From Brevibacterium sp. XM4083 (GTDB taxonomy: Bacteria; Actinomycetota; Actinomycetes; Actinomycetales; Brevibacteriaceae), in contig NZ_VFYR02000001.1 of NCBI RefSeq assembly GCF_006489205.2, forward strand, positions 670,563 through 734,562: 64,000 bases of DNA, written 5' to 3'. Under the pieces are notes generated by a model. That model did no database searches. It was given only the letters and a program-made list of their open reading frames with translations, and was not told the DNA's origin. Made by a program: the position numbers and the translations under genes. Shown here piece after piece: positions 49,887 to 58,436 of the stretch (positions are counted from its first letter, which is position 1; the number at the start of each line of letters is the position of its first letter).

Positions 49887-50891
49887 TCAGACGATGCGGG
49901 TCTCCGGGGACTTCGTCTTCGCGGGATCCGTCTCCGGGAGATCTCCGAGGGCCTCATCGATGCGATCGAGCACCTCGGCGTCGAGCTTGACCCCGGCGGC
50001 GGCGACGTTCGATGCGATCTGCTCGGGACGCGACGCCCCGACGAGAGCGGTGGCGACGTTGTCATTGGCGAGCACCCACGCGATCGCCAGCTGGGCCATC
50101 GTCAGGCCGAGGTCGGCGGCGATCGGCTCGAGCTTCGCGACCGCCGTGAGTGTCTCATCATTGAGGTAGCGGGAGATCATGTCTGCCCCGCCCTTGTCAT
50201 CAGTTGCGCGCGACCCGGCAGGGGCCGGCTGACCGACCTTGTACTTGCCGGTGAGGACGCCCTGGGCGATCGGCGACCAGACGATCTGCGAGATGCCGAG
50301 CTCCTTCGACGTCGGCACCACCTGCGGTTCGATGACCCGCCACAGCATGTTGTACTGCGGCTGATTCGAGATCAGCTGGATGCCGAGGTCCTGGGCGAGG
50401 TAGTGACCGGCCCGCAGCTGGTCGGCGTTCCATTCGCTCACACCGATGTAGAGCGCCTTGCCGGCCCGGACGATGTCGGCGAAGGCCTGCATCGTCTCCG
50501 TCAGCGGCGTCTCGTAGTCGTAGCGGTGCGCCTGGTAGAGGTCGACGTAGTCGGTGCCCAGACGGGTGAGCGATCCGTTGATCGACTCCATGATGTGCTT
50601 GCGCGACAGGCCGGTGTCGTTGTGCCCCTTCGGGCCGGTCGGGAAGTAGACCTTCGTGAAGATCTCGACCGATTCCCGTCGCTGCCCGGCCAGAGCATCG
50701 CCGAGGACCTGTTCGGCGGCTGTGTTGGCGTAGACGTCGGCGGTGTCGAACGTCGAGATGCCGGCGTCGAGGGCGGCATGGACGCTCTTCGTCGCGATGT
50801 CGTTCTCGACCTGCGAACCGTGGGTGAGCCAATTGCCGTACGTGATCTCCGAGATCTTCAGACCACTGTTTCCGAGATACCTGAACTCCAT
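49887..50891 (-). CDS. Aldo/keto reductase
   Basis: 334 residues, (beta/alpha)8 NADPH-dependent oxidoreductase. The catalytic tetrad is visible: Asp49 (FDTADVY), Tyr54, Lys80 (FTKVYF) and His122 (LYQAHRYD). NADPH segment GASRPEQIASNVAA near the C-terminus. It resembles the voltage-channel beta-subunit/YghZ group, which reduces aldehydes and methylglyoxal. TAGGCT (minus, 50898-50903) ends 6 nt before the ATG: leaderless. Single gene. Confidence 0.92.
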   Translation of the reverse strand: MEFRYLGNSGLKISEITYGNWLTHGSQVENDIATKSVHAALDAGISTFDTADVYANTAAEQVLGDALAGQRRESVEIFTKVYFPTGPKGHNDTGLSRKHIMESINGSLTRLGTDYVDLYQAHRYDYETPLTETMQAFADIVRAGKALYIGVSEWNADQLRAGHYLAQDLGIQLISNQPQYNMLWRVIEPQVVPTSKELGISQIVWSPIAQGVLTGKYKVGQPAPAGSRATDDKGGADMISRYLNDETLTAVAKLEPIAADLGLTMAQLAIAWVLANDNVATALVGASRPEQIASNVAAAGVKLDAEVLDRIDEALGDLPETDPAKTKSPETRIV

Positions 50892-50953
50892 AACCTCAGC
50901 CTACGACCGTGAGTCAAGGGCCTTCGGATCGTGATCGCCGAGGTGGTCCGTCG

Positions 50954-51862
50954 TCACGTGGGCTGTCCCCGCCGAGGTGGGGTGAGCTGTCCGCAGGCGA
51001 GCGCGGCCAGGGCGAGACCGAACCCGGCGATCTGGAGCAGGGTGAGGCGCTCACCGGCGAAGAGCGCCCCGAGACCCGCTGCCACGAGCGGTGAGAGCAG
51101 CCCGAGCAGAGCCGTCGCGGTCACCGGGAGGCGGCCCAATCCGCGGAACCACAGCGTGTAGGCGAGGATGCCGCCGACGATGCCGAGCCAGAGGTAGCCG
51201 GCGACTCCCGCAGCATCGATGCGCCCCGGCACACCCTCGAAGGCCAGCGTCGGAACGAGGAGGACGAGCCCGCCTGCGGTCAGCTGCCATCCGGCGAAGC
51301 CGACCGCGCTCAGCCCGGGCGGGCGGCCCCAGCGTTTGACGAGGACGACGCCGACGCCCATCGACGCCGCCCCGCCGATGCCGGCGAGGAGACCGAGAGG
51401 GTCGAAGCCGGCCCCGGGTCCGAGGACGACCATGCCGACGCCGACGACACCGACGATGCCCCAGGCCAGCCGCCAGCGGGAGAGCCGTTCGCCGAGGATG
51501 ACGACAGCGAGGACGGTGACGAGGATCGGCTGCGTGGCCCCCAGGGTCGCCGCGACTCCGCCCGGCAGACGACCGGCGGCGACGAAGAGGAGCGGGAAGA
51601 ACACACCGATGTTGAGGGCCCCGAGCACAAGCGCCTTCCACCACCACGAACCCTGCGGCAGCCGGCGGGCGATGAGCAGCCCGATGAGGCCCGCCGGCAG
51701 GGAGCGCATGAGCGCAGCGAACAGCGGATGGTCGGCGGGCAGGAAAGCGGTGGTGACGAGATAGGTCGTGCCCCAGACGGCAGGAGCAACGGCGGTGGCC
51801 ATTGTCGCGCCGAGGCGGGACCGGGTTGGCGAGGGATCCGGAGGCGAGATCGTCGAGGTCAT
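50954..51862 (-). CDS. EamA-family (drug/metabolite) transporter
   Basis: 302 residues, ten membrane segments as two EamA repeats: VWGTTYLVTTAFLPADHP with ALMRSLPAGLIGLLIARRL, and the second repeat GVGVVLVKRWGRPPGLSAVGFAGWQ. The opening WGTTY is typical. Probably exports an amino acid or metabolite. ATG 51862 is preferred (GAATCT 6 nt upstream, TTGGAC 18 bp further) over the start at 51901. Divergent LysR gene with a LysR box between, so likely LysR-controlled. Confidence 0.87.
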   Translation of the reverse strand: MTSTISPPDPSPTRSRLGATMATAVAPAVWGTTYLVTTAFLPADHPLFAALMRSLPAGLIGLLIARRLPQGSWWWKALVLGALNIGVFFPLLFVAAGRLPGGVAATLGATQPILVTVLAVVILGERLSRWRLAWGIVGVVGVGMVVLGPGAGFDPLGLLAGIGGAASMGVGVVLVKRWGRPPGLSAVGFAGWQLTAGGLVLLVPTLAFEGVPGRIDAAGVAGYLWLGIVGGILAYTLWFRGLGRLPVTATALLGLLSPLVAAGLGALFAGERLTLLQIAGFGLALAALACGQLTPPRRGQPT

Positions 51863-51919
51863 GTCTTCAGATTCCGCCCGAATCGTCAATGAGTCCAACA
51901 CATGCTTTTCATCTCAGCG

Positions 51920-51934
51920 ATCGTGATTCACGAT
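51920..51934. promoter_or_regulatory. LysR-type box ATCGTG-ATT-CACGAT
   Basis: A perfect 6-bp dyad containing T-N11-A in the 78-bp divergent gap, 6 bp before the LysR start codon. Confidence 0.65.
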
Positions 51935-51940
51935 AGATGC

Positions 51941-52831
51941 ATGGAGCTTCAGCAGATGCGCTACGCGATCGCCGTCGCCGAGGAGCGCAATTTCACGCGA
52001 GCCGCCGCACGGTGTCACGTCGTCCAGTCGGCGCTGAGCCATCAGATCAAAGCTCTCGAACACGAACTCGGTGTCACGCTCTTCGCGCGCACGAGCCGGC
52101 GCGTCGACCTCACCGATGCCGGCGCCGCGTTCATTCCCGCCGCCCGCGCCGCCCTCGAGGCCGCCGACCGGGCCGGGGCAGCCGCCGCGGCAGCCGCCGG
52201 CGAGATCCGCGGGACGCTGTCGATCGGCGTCATTCCCACGGTCACCGCGCTCGACCTCTCGGCGGTGCTCGCCTCACTGCACGCCCGACATCCGCAGGTG
52301 CGCATCACGATGCGGGCCGGAGACAGCAGACGCTTCATCGCGGAGATTCGCGCCGGCGAGCTCGACGCCGCCGTGCTCGGACTGCCTGCTTCGGTGACGC
52401 CGTCCGGCACCGACCATCTCGTCCTCGCCGAGGAGCGTCACGTCGCGATCCTCGGTCCCGGGCACCGCCTCGGCGGCCGGCGTCGCCTCAGTCTCACCGA
52501 CATCGCGAACGAGACCTACGTCGACTTCCCTGCCGGCAGTCCCGGTCGCGAACAGACCGACCGGGCGTTCGCCGCCGCCGGGCTGGTGCGGACCGTCGCG
52601 TTCGAGGTGATGACAGCGGAGATGATCCTCGACCTCGTCGGCGCAGACCTCGCGATCGCGCTGCTGCCCCCGGCAGTGGTGCCCGCTGAGCGCGGGCTCT
52701 CCACGGTCGCAATCACGGGCGGCCCGACCCGCACCGAATACCTCGCGTGGAGTGACTTCAACCCGAGCCCCGCCGCGCTCGCCTTCGTCGAGGAGGTCAG
52801 GTTGGCCACGGGCACAGATCGCCCGCGGTGA
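51941..52831 (+). CDS. LysR-family regulator, divergent to the EamA gene
   Basis: 296 residues. Winged helix MELQQMRYAIAVAEERNFTRAAARCHVVQSALSHQIKALE (1-40), followed by LFARTSRRVDLT. The effector domain starts near 88 (GTLSIGVIPTVTALDLS). It resembles regulators of small efflux or oxidative genes. ATG 51941 gives the canonical N-terminus; an in-frame ATG at 51902 would cover the operator. The stop codon lies inside a 23-bp tandem repeat. Confidence 0.9.
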   Translation: MELQQMRYAIAVAEERNFTRAAARCHVVQSALSHQIKALEHELGVTLFARTSRRVDLTDAGAAFIPAARAALEAADRAGAAAAAAAGEIRGTLSIGVIPTVTALDLSAVLASLHARHPQVRITMRAGDSRRFIAEIRAGELDAAVLGLPASVTPSGTDHLVLAEERHVAILGPGHRLGGRRRLSLTDIANETYVDFPAGSPGREQTDRAFAAAGLVRTVAFEVMTAEMILDLVGADLAIALLPPAVVPAERGLSTVAITGGPTRTEYLAWSDFNPSPAALAFVEEVRLATGTDRPR

Positions 52832-52885
52832 CGGGTGGGTCGACTCCGCGGTGACGAGTGGATCGACCCTGCGGTGACAGACGCC
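52825..52885. repeat. 23-bp tandem repeat starting at the LysR stop codon
   Basis: GCGGTGACGGGTGGGTCGAC.. (52825-52847), GCGGTGACGAGTGGATCGAC.. (52848-52870) and a partial GCGGTGAC (52871-52885). The first unit contains the stop TGA (52829-52831). Confidence 0.85.
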
Positions 52886-52906
52886 ACCGCCCGGTGAACC
52901 GCGGGG

Positions 52907-53539
52907 TCAGCCGGTTGCTCGTCGTCGGTGCAGCACCGGTGGCAGCCCGAAGAGGATCGGCGGTCGCGCCCCGGCGGTGGTCGAGGCGTCGCTGAGCGTC
53001 CACGCGCTCTCCCAGCTGATGAGCTCCCCGGCGTGGCAGACGGGATCGCCCCCGGACGCCGGCGGTTCGGCCCAGAACCACAGGTTGATGCCGTACTCGA
53101 TGACGACGACGCCCACGGTGCGCGGGGATTCGCCTGTGCTGTCATCGCGGGCGCGCAACCGCGCGGTGTTCTCCGCGACGAACTCTCGGTGGAGCTTCGC
53201 CGAGGCGGTTTCGGCTTCAACCCATCCGTCCGCTCGGTGGGGGAGGAGCACCCACGTTCCCGCGGGGACGTCGGCAGGGTCGACCTCCTCGGCGGCGCGG
53301 ACCGTGACGAAGCCGGCGGGCACCGGATCGAGCGCGGCGAGGAGGGTGCCGAGACCGGCGGCGACCACCTCTGCCGACGGGGCGACGATGAGGAGGCCGG
53401 TCGCCTCGGCGAGGATGTCGTCCCTGCTCAGGTGCGTGAACGGACTGGAGTTCAGTTGCCTGACGACGGCCTGCCAGTGTGCGGGCACGGGAGCGTCGAG
53501 GAAGGCGTGCGTGACCGAGCGCTCGGTGTCGTGGCGCAT
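52907..53539 (-). CDS. Uncharacterised protein
   Basis: 210 residues, no recognised family. Soluble, no signal peptide. N-terminal VTHAFLDAPVPAHWQAVVRQL, a middle beta-alpha region (ATGLLIVAPSAEVVAAGLGTLL), then VGVVVIEYGINLWFWAEPP with an aromatic cluster. The coding character is good: third-position G/C, and AGGAGG placed 6 nt before the ATG. It sits between two unrelated genes with no obvious partner. It could belong to a lineage-specific stress or immunity-like family; that is only a guess. Confidence 0.65.
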   Translation of the reverse strand: MRHDTERSVTHAFLDAPVPAHWQAVVRQLNSSPFTHLSRDDILAEATGLLIVAPSAEVVAAGLGTLLAALDPVPAGFVTVRAAEEVDPADVPAGTWVLLPHRADGWVEAETASAKLHREFVAENTARLRARDDSTGESPRTVGVVVIEYGINLWFWAEPPASGGDPVCHAGELISWESAWTLSDASTTAGARPPILFGLPPVLHRRRATG

Positions 53540-53732
53540 CCTCGCCCTCCTCTCAGTCTCGATCGGCGGTGGGGTCGGGTGTCTTCAGCCTGCCACGGAT
53601 CGGCCCATCAGGGCGACGGGTCGGCGATCTTGTGGTCGGACCGGGACAGAACTGCGCCGGCGGGCTGAGCAGGAGTCGTCGCCTCGGAGTCGGCGGCGGG
53701 CCGTGGAGGACCTGCCGCCTCGGCGACGACAC

Positions 53733-54992
53733 TTACGAGAACACGCTGATCCCGTAGGCGGCGAAGACGATGAGCAGTGCCGCCCCGTGGACGGCGGTGA
53801 CCTTCCGTGCGGCGAATGTCGCCACCGACAGGAGGATGACGACGCCGAGCAAGAGGAGGTTCGCCGGGCCCTCGGCGAGGACGATCTGCTGGCCGGTGAG
53901 GAGGCCGATGACGAGGACGACGGGGATCGTCAGTCCGACGGTCGACACGAGCGCGCCGTGGCAGAGGTTGCTCACCCGCTGCACTTCGCCCTGCCAGGCG
54001 GCGCGGATGGCGGTGATCGTCTCGGGCAGGAAGACGATCATCGCGATGACGATGCCCGACAGGGCGGTCGGGGCGCCGAGGCGGCTGAGCCCGTCATCGA
54101 GCAGCGCGGCCATGTCATGGGAGAGGAGGACGATGGGCAAGACGGTGATGACGAGGAGGGTGAGGCGAGCGACGATCTCGACGCGGTGGGTCGCGATGAT
54201 CTCGAGGATGCCCGGGTGTGCTGGGGCGTGCGCCGTGCCGGCGTGCCCTGTGCCTGCCGGGGCGGGGGCCTGCGCCGTGCCGGTGGGCACCGAACCGACC
54301 TCCGCCGTCTCGAGCTGCGCCGTCCCGGCCTGCGTCGTCTCGACCTGAGCCGTCCCGGCGGGAACGAGCCGCGGGTCGACCTCGCGGAAGTCATCGGCCT
54401 GCGCACCCATCTGGCGGACGAGGAAGAAGACGTAGATGGCGATCGTCAGCACGATGATCGGGATCTCCTGCCACGGCAGATAGCTTCCGTCCTCGCCGAT
54501 GACGGCGGGCAGCGCGAACGCGAGCGCAGAGAGGACGACGATCAGGCTGAGGTACGCCGAGGTGCCTGTCCGGTTGTGCTCCATGTCCCCGTGCCGCAGG
54601 CCGCCGACGAGCACACAGATGCCGACGACGGCGCCGAGGATGATCATCGACACGGCCATGACGGAGTCGCGGGCGATCGTCGCATGGTCGCCGGGACCGA
54701 GGAGGACCGCGGCGATGAGGATGACCTCGATGAGGACGATCGAGAGGGTGAGGACGAGCGAGCCGTAGGGATCGCCGAGGCGGTGCGCCAGATGTTCGGC
54801 TTCGTGGACGACCCCGAACGCGCAGAGCAGGATGACGCCGATGATGACGACGAGCGCGGTGATGAGCAGCGGCGCTGGGGCGGGGGCCTCGAGGAGGGAG
54901 CCGAAGAGGGAGAGGGCGACGACAGCGCCCCAGCCGAGGACGAGCCGAATGACGGCTGCGGGGGTGATGATGCTGCGGAGTACGGCATTCAT
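53733..54992 (-). CDS. Calcium/proton antiporter (CaCA family, ChaA-like)
   Basis: 419 residues in two homologous membrane halves. The alpha-1 repeat contains GVVHEAEHLAHRLGDPYGSL and LTLSIVLIEV. The alpha-2 repeat contains GIVIAMIVFLPETITAIRAA and ALVSTVGLTIPVVL. The conserved acidic residues of the cation site are present in both (VHEAEH and LPETI). The central cytosolic loop (about 208-257) is an unusual GTAQ-type Thr/Ala/Gly/Pro repeat. Expected to extrude Ca2+ (or Na+/K+) for protons. No clear Shine-Dalgarno. Confidence 0.9.
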   Translation of the reverse strand: MNAVLRSIITPAAVIRLVLGWGAVVALSLFGSLLEAPAPAPLLITALVVIIGVILLCAFGVVHEAEHLAHRLGDPYGSLVLTLSIVLIEVILIAAVLLGPGDHATIARDSVMAVSMIILGAVVGICVLVGGLRHGDMEHNRTGTSAYLSLIVVLSALAFALPAVIGEDGSYLPWQEIPIIVLTIAIYVFFLVRQMGAQADDFREVDPRLVPAGTAQVETTQAGTAQLETAEVGSVPTGTAQAPAPAGTGHAGTAHAPAHPGILEIIATHRVEIVARLTLLVITVLPIVLLSHDMAALLDDGLSRLGAPTALSGIVIAMIVFLPETITAIRAAWQGEVQRVSNLCHGALVSTVGLTIPVVLVIGLLTGQQIVLAEGPANLLLLGVVILLSVATFAARKVTAVHGAALLIVFAAYGISVFS

Positions 54993-55158
54993 GACGGTCT
55001 GATCCAGTTCTACGAGGCCGTCCTCATCGCGTAGGACAGCGACCGGGTCGTCCCGATCGCCGCGTCACCTCCAGTCTAGCGAAGATCGCGGCGTTTGGCA
55101 GAGGAGGGACGACTGCGCCGAGGTGGCCGGGCCGGAGGATGTCGAGCGGGGAATGCGA

Positions 55159-55196
55159 CGAGGGCCGCTCGCCCCAGGTGGGACGAGCGGCCCTCG
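55159..55196 (-). terminator. Terminator after the DoxX gene
   Basis: CGAGGGCCGCTCG (55159-55171) pairs perfectly with CGAGCGGCCCTCG (55184-55196) around 12 nt, about 80 bp beyond the DoxX stop on the minus strand. Confidence 0.7.
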
Positions 55197-55244
55197 GTGC
55201 TCTCAGTCCGGCTGTCCTGTCGCGCAGACCGGCAGTGACGACGC

Positions 55245-55298
55245 AGGCCGTCGCGACCAGTCAGGCAGTCGCGACCAGTCAGGCTGTCGCGACCGAGC
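55245..55298. repeat. Three 18-bp tandem units covering the DoxX C-terminus and stop
   Basis: Units 55245-55262, 55263-55280 and 55281-55298 share AGGC-GTCGCGACCAGTC with few changes. Because 18 is a multiple of three, each unit read on the minus strand encodes Val-Ala-Thr-Ala-stop, so the 3' end of the gene plus its stop codon is present in three copies. Confidence 0.9.
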
Positions 55299-55764
55299 GC
55301 ACACCGCTGGTGCGGGCACCGCGCGATGCCGACTTCTTCTTCGAGCCGCTGAAGAGGAAGCGGTCGACGCTGAAGCGTCCGGGTCCCATCGCGGCGATGA
55401 GAAGCGCTCCGGCGGACAGTGCGGCGACGAGCTCCCAGCCGCCCTCGCTGACGAACGGGGCGGGGATGAAGTGGACGATGACGAGGGCTCCGAGGAGGTT
55501 CGCGGCGATGAGCACCGCAACGATCGGAGTGAAGGCGCCGAGGATGAGCAGGGCGCCGCCGATGAGTTCGACGAAGGTCGCGAACGGGGCGGCCACCTCG
55601 GGGAGGGGCACTCCCATCTGCGAGAACGAGGCGGTTGTTCCGGCGATGGTCCATTCGCTGAACTTCTGCCAGCCGTGGGCCATGAGGATGACTCCGAGCC
55701 CGATGCGGGCAATGAGGGCAATGACGTCGCGGGCAAGTGTCGGCAGTCCGGTGGTGGCGTACAT
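55279..55764 (-). CDS. DoxX-family membrane protein
   Basis: 161 residues, four membrane helices: RDVIALIARIGLGVILMAHGWQKF (typical DoxX first helix with HGWQKF), FATFVELIGGALLILGAFTP, a third near 90-110 and a fourth near 118-133. The tail is basic. DoxX proteins in actinobacteria join a redox complex with superoxide dismutase and a thiosulfate sulfurtransferase, but many serve unknown roles. ATG 55764 with GGAGG 5 nt upstream is preferred over ATG 55776 and 55809. Confidence 0.9.
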   Translation of the reverse strand: MYATTGLPTLARDVIALIARIGLGVILMAHGWQKFSEWTIAGTTASFSQMGVPLPEVAAPFATFVELIGGALLILGAFTPIVAVLIAANLLGALVIVHFIPAPFVSEGGWELVAALSAGALLIAAMGPGRFSVDRFLFSGSKKKSASRGARTSGVRSVATA

Positions 55765-55891
55765 GTTGTCCTCCATGTGAGTTGAAATGACAACCAGAAC
55801 CCTATTCACGGAGCTTGGCAGGACCCTGGGCGGACTTCGGCAAACCCCCGTGAATCTCGGCTCTCACCAGCACTGATGCGGGCAGGTGCGA

Positions 55892-55928
55892 CGAATCCCG
55901 GAGAGCGGATTCTGCTCTCCGGGATTCG
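55892..55928 (-). terminator. Terminator of the flavin monooxygenase operon
   Basis: Perfect 15-bp stem (55892-55906 with 55914-55928), 7-nt loop, 50 bp beyond the FMN reductase stop on the minus strand. Confidence 0.75.
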
Positions 55929-55977
55929 CTTGACGAACCAGGCGCATTGTCGCAATGCACTCAGTGACGATGCTGGC

Positions 55978-56544
55978 TCAGAAGCCGTAGGCGGCTTCCC
56001 TCTCCTCGCGGATCGCGGTGTACGTGCGGGTGAGCACCACGGTGTCCTCGACGAGGCGGTCGAGGCGCTGGGTGATGTCGCTGCTGACGATCTGGTTGCG
56101 ATGGAGATCCTTCTCCTCGACGAACACGTAGGGCTGGACGACCTGCGCCTTCATGTACGTGAGGATCGGAGTCAGCTGCTGGGCGGGGATGAGGAAGTGC
56201 TTCGGCGAACCGGCGGTCGCGACCATGCCCACGACCTTGTCGCGGAAGGCGCTCGTCGGCAGCAGATCGAAGACGTTCTTCAGGGTCGCCGGGATCGAGG
56301 CCTGGAATATCGGGGTGCCGATGATGATCGCATCGGCATCCATGAGCGTCCGGGTGATCCGACCGGTGTCCCCGGAGTACTCCGTGAAGTTCCGGCCGTC
56401 GCTGAAGACCATGTCCGCCTCGGCGAGGTCGATGAGCGTGACCTCGACGTCCGGGTCGAAGCTCATCACCGCCTGCGTGACGTACTCCATGACCGTGCGG
56501 GTCTTCGTCCCGACGTTCGAGCCGGAGAGGACGACGATTCTCAT
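55978..56544 (-). CDS. NAD(P)H-dependent FMN reductase, CE1759 type
   Basis: 188 residues, flavodoxin-like. GSNVGTKTRTVMEYV forms the phosphate loop, then IIIGTPIFQASIPATLKNVFDLLP and the glycine loop ATAGSPKHFLIP. It supplies reduced FMN to the luciferase-like monooxygenase encoded immediately upstream. Their reading frames overlap by one base (TGATG), so the two are translationally coupled. The pair matches the CE1758/CE1759 two-component type named from Corynebacterium efficiens. Substrate unknown. Confidence 0.9.
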   Translation of the reverse strand: MRIVVLSGSNVGTKTRTVMEYVTQAVMSFDPDVEVTLIDLAEADMVFSDGRNFTEYSGDTGRITRTLMDADAIIIGTPIFQASIPATLKNVFDLLPTSAFRDKVVGMVATAGSPKHFLIPAQQLTPILTYMKAQVVQPYVFVEEKDLHRNQIVSSDITQRLDRLVEDTVVLTRTYTAIREEREAAYGF

Positions 56545-57710
56545 CAGACGAGCTCCTCACTCTTCGTGCCCGCGGTCTCGCCGTCGCCCGAGGTCGGCTC
56601 GGCCGGCGCGCTGGTGCCGTCGGAATCGGCGGCCGGCTGCGCAGTGTACTTCTTCACGGCGGGGATGATCTCCGAGCCGATCGTCTCGATCTGCTTCATC
56701 ACGCGGTCGAACGGGATCCCGCCGAAGTCGATCTGACCGAGGAAGCGCTGGTGGCCGAAGACCTCGTGCTGGTGGAGGATCTTCTCGATGATCTCCTGCG
56801 GGCTGCCGATGTTGACGATGCTGCGCGGATCGACGCTCTGGGCGAAGAGCTGCTTGGGCATGCCCTGCCCGTTGACCCGGCGCATCCCCTCGTTGACGTG
56901 CGGGTAGAGCTCCTTGAGGGCATCCTGCGACGACGGTGCCGTGTAGAGGAACCCGGCCGTGGCGATCGGGAGGGTCGCCGGGTCGTATCCGGCATGGCGG
57001 GCGCCTTCGCGGTAGGCATCGATGGTCGTCTTGAACACCGAGGTGGTCCCGCCGAGATGGGCCATGACCATGGGGACGCCGGCGAGGCCGGCCTTGATCG
57101 CGCTCGTCGGCGCACCGCCGACGGCACGCCAGATCGGGAACGTCTCCTGCGCAGGGCGGGGGATGACCGCGGCGTCGGTGAGCGGGGCACGATACTGCCC
57201 GTTCCACGTCAGCGACTCCTTGCGGGCGATCTGGAGGAGGAGGTCGAACTTCTCCTCGAAGAGCTCCTCGTAGTCGCGCAGATCATAGCCGAGGAGCTCG
57301 AAGAGTCCCACCCGTGAGGCGCGGCCGGCGACGAGTTCGGCACGACCGCCGGAGAGGTGGTCGATCGTTGCGAAGTTCTCGAACACCCGGACCGGGTCCG
57401 AGGTCGAGAGGATCGTCGAGGTGCTGCCGACGCGGATCGACGACGTCGCCTGGGCGATCGCGCCGAGGATGACGGCGTGGGCCTGCGAGGCGAAGTACTC
57501 CTGGTGGCTCTCGCCGACGCTGAAGAAGTCGAAACCGGCTTCCTCTGCGGCCGTGGCGTAGGCGACGAACTCGCGGATGCGCTCGCCGGCGCTCACGCGC
57601 GACCCGTCGGCGGGGTTCGGCAGGTGGTCGCCGAGGGTGTACATGCCGAACTGCAGGCCCTGGCTGGGGTCGAAGTTCAGCTCCTTCATGAGGTTCTGGG
57701 ACTCGGGCAC
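56544..57710 (-). CDS. Luciferase-like FMN-dependent monooxygenase, CE1758 type
   Basis: 388 residues from GTG 57710, chosen because AAGGAG lies 5 nt upstream; ATG 57749 would sit inside the operator. (beta/alpha)8 LLM fold: GMYTLGDHLPNP, EEAGFDFFSVGESHQEYF, TSDPVRVFENFATIDHLSGGRAELVAG, and WRAVGGAPTSAIKA. C-terminal 30 residues are Ser/Ala/Glu-rich. It should use FMNH2 from the coupled reductase to oxygenate an unidentified substrate. The MarR gene just upstream probably regulates the pair. Confidence 0.9.
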   Translation of the reverse strand: MPESQNLMKELNFDPSQGLQFGMYTLGDHLPNPADGSRVSAGERIREFVAYATAAEEAGFDFFSVGESHQEYFASQAHAVILGAIAQATSSIRVGSTSTILSTSDPVRVFENFATIDHLSGGRAELVAGRASRVGLFELLGYDLRDYEELFEEKFDLLLQIARKESLTWNGQYRAPLTDAAVIPRPAQETFPIWRAVGGAPTSAIKAGLAGVPMVMAHLGGTTSVFKTTIDAYREGARHAGYDPATLPIATAGFLYTAPSSQDALKELYPHVNEGMRRVNGQGMPKQLFAQSVDPRSIVNIGSPQEIIEKILHQHEVFGHQRFLGQIDFGGIPFDRVMKQIETIGSEIIPAVKKYTAQPAADSDGTSAPAEPTSGDGETAGTKSEELV

Positions 57711-57729
57711 GGTGTCTCCTTGAGTGACG

Positions 57730-57749
57730 ATGACATTCTCGTTTGTCAT
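57730..57749. promoter_or_regulatory. Inverted repeat ATGACA-N8-TGTCAT, probable MarR operator
   Basis: A perfect 6-bp dyad in the 61-bp gap between marR and the monooxygenase gene, immediately before the monooxygenase Shine-Dalgarno. A further TGTCA follows at 57749-57753. Consistent with a MarR-family site controlling an internal promoter. Confidence 0.6.
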
Positions 57750-57771
57750 GTCAACTGAGGAGTGCGGGGGA

Positions 57772-58230
57772 TTATTCCCCAGGAGTCTCCGGCAGCGCGC
57801 TGCGGCGTGCGACGCTGCGTTCGTAGAGCTTCTTCATCAGCGCATGGAGCTCGATGCGCTCGGATTCGCTCAGGGCGTCGTCGAACATCGAGGACTGGAG
57901 GGCGAGCTGGCTGGGGAACGCCTCTTCGAGGAGCGCTCGTCCCTTGTCGGTGAGCGAGATGTACTTCGTCTTCCAGTCCTGGCGCCGGGCGATGAGGCCG
58001 TCGCGTTCGAGGCGGGTGAGCATCCGGGAGATCCCGCCGCCGCTGACCGTGAGGCGCTCGGCGAGGTCGGACTGGGTGATCGGCTGATAGGCGCGGATGT
58101 TCGCGAGCGCCTCGAACTGTCCGACCGTGAGGTCGAACTGCTTCAGGTGGTCGTTGGAGAGCTGATTGCTGTTCTGGACGAAGCGCACCATGCGCAGCCA
58201 GGTGAGCGTGCTCAGCGTCAGGTCGTCCAT
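57772..58230 (-). CDS. MarR-family transcriptional regulator
   Basis: 152 residues. Winged helix with DLTVGQFEALANIRAYQPITQSDLAERLTVSGGGISRMLTRLERDGLIARR (about 34-84) and the wing DWKTKYISLTDKG. GAGGAG precedes the ATG. Same strand as, and upstream of, the flavin monooxygenase pair, which is the likely target. Ligand unknown, possibly a phenolic substrate of the monooxygenase. Divergent from moaB. Confidence 0.92.
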   Translation of the reverse strand: MDDLTLSTLTWLRMVRFVQNSNQLSNDHLKQFDLTVGQFEALANIRAYQPITQSDLAERLTVSGGGISRMLTRLERDGLIARRQDWKTKYISLTDKGRALLEEAFPSQLALQSSMFDDALSESERIELHALMKKLYERSVARRSALPETPGE

Positions 58231-58436
58231 CGCGGCTCCTCGTTCGACACACCGGGCCTCGGGCGCCGCGGCGACTCACTCTCACTCTACTGACCATCAT
58301 GTCGGCCTGTCGCCGACGGGGCGGACGATCGGACAGGAGCGCGGCAGGTCGAGTTCCGACCGGGACTCGCGCGCACGGCAGGGCGGCGTGGAAGAATGGT
58401 GGCGAACCCAGCGATGGACCAGTGAGGAGACGGGCA

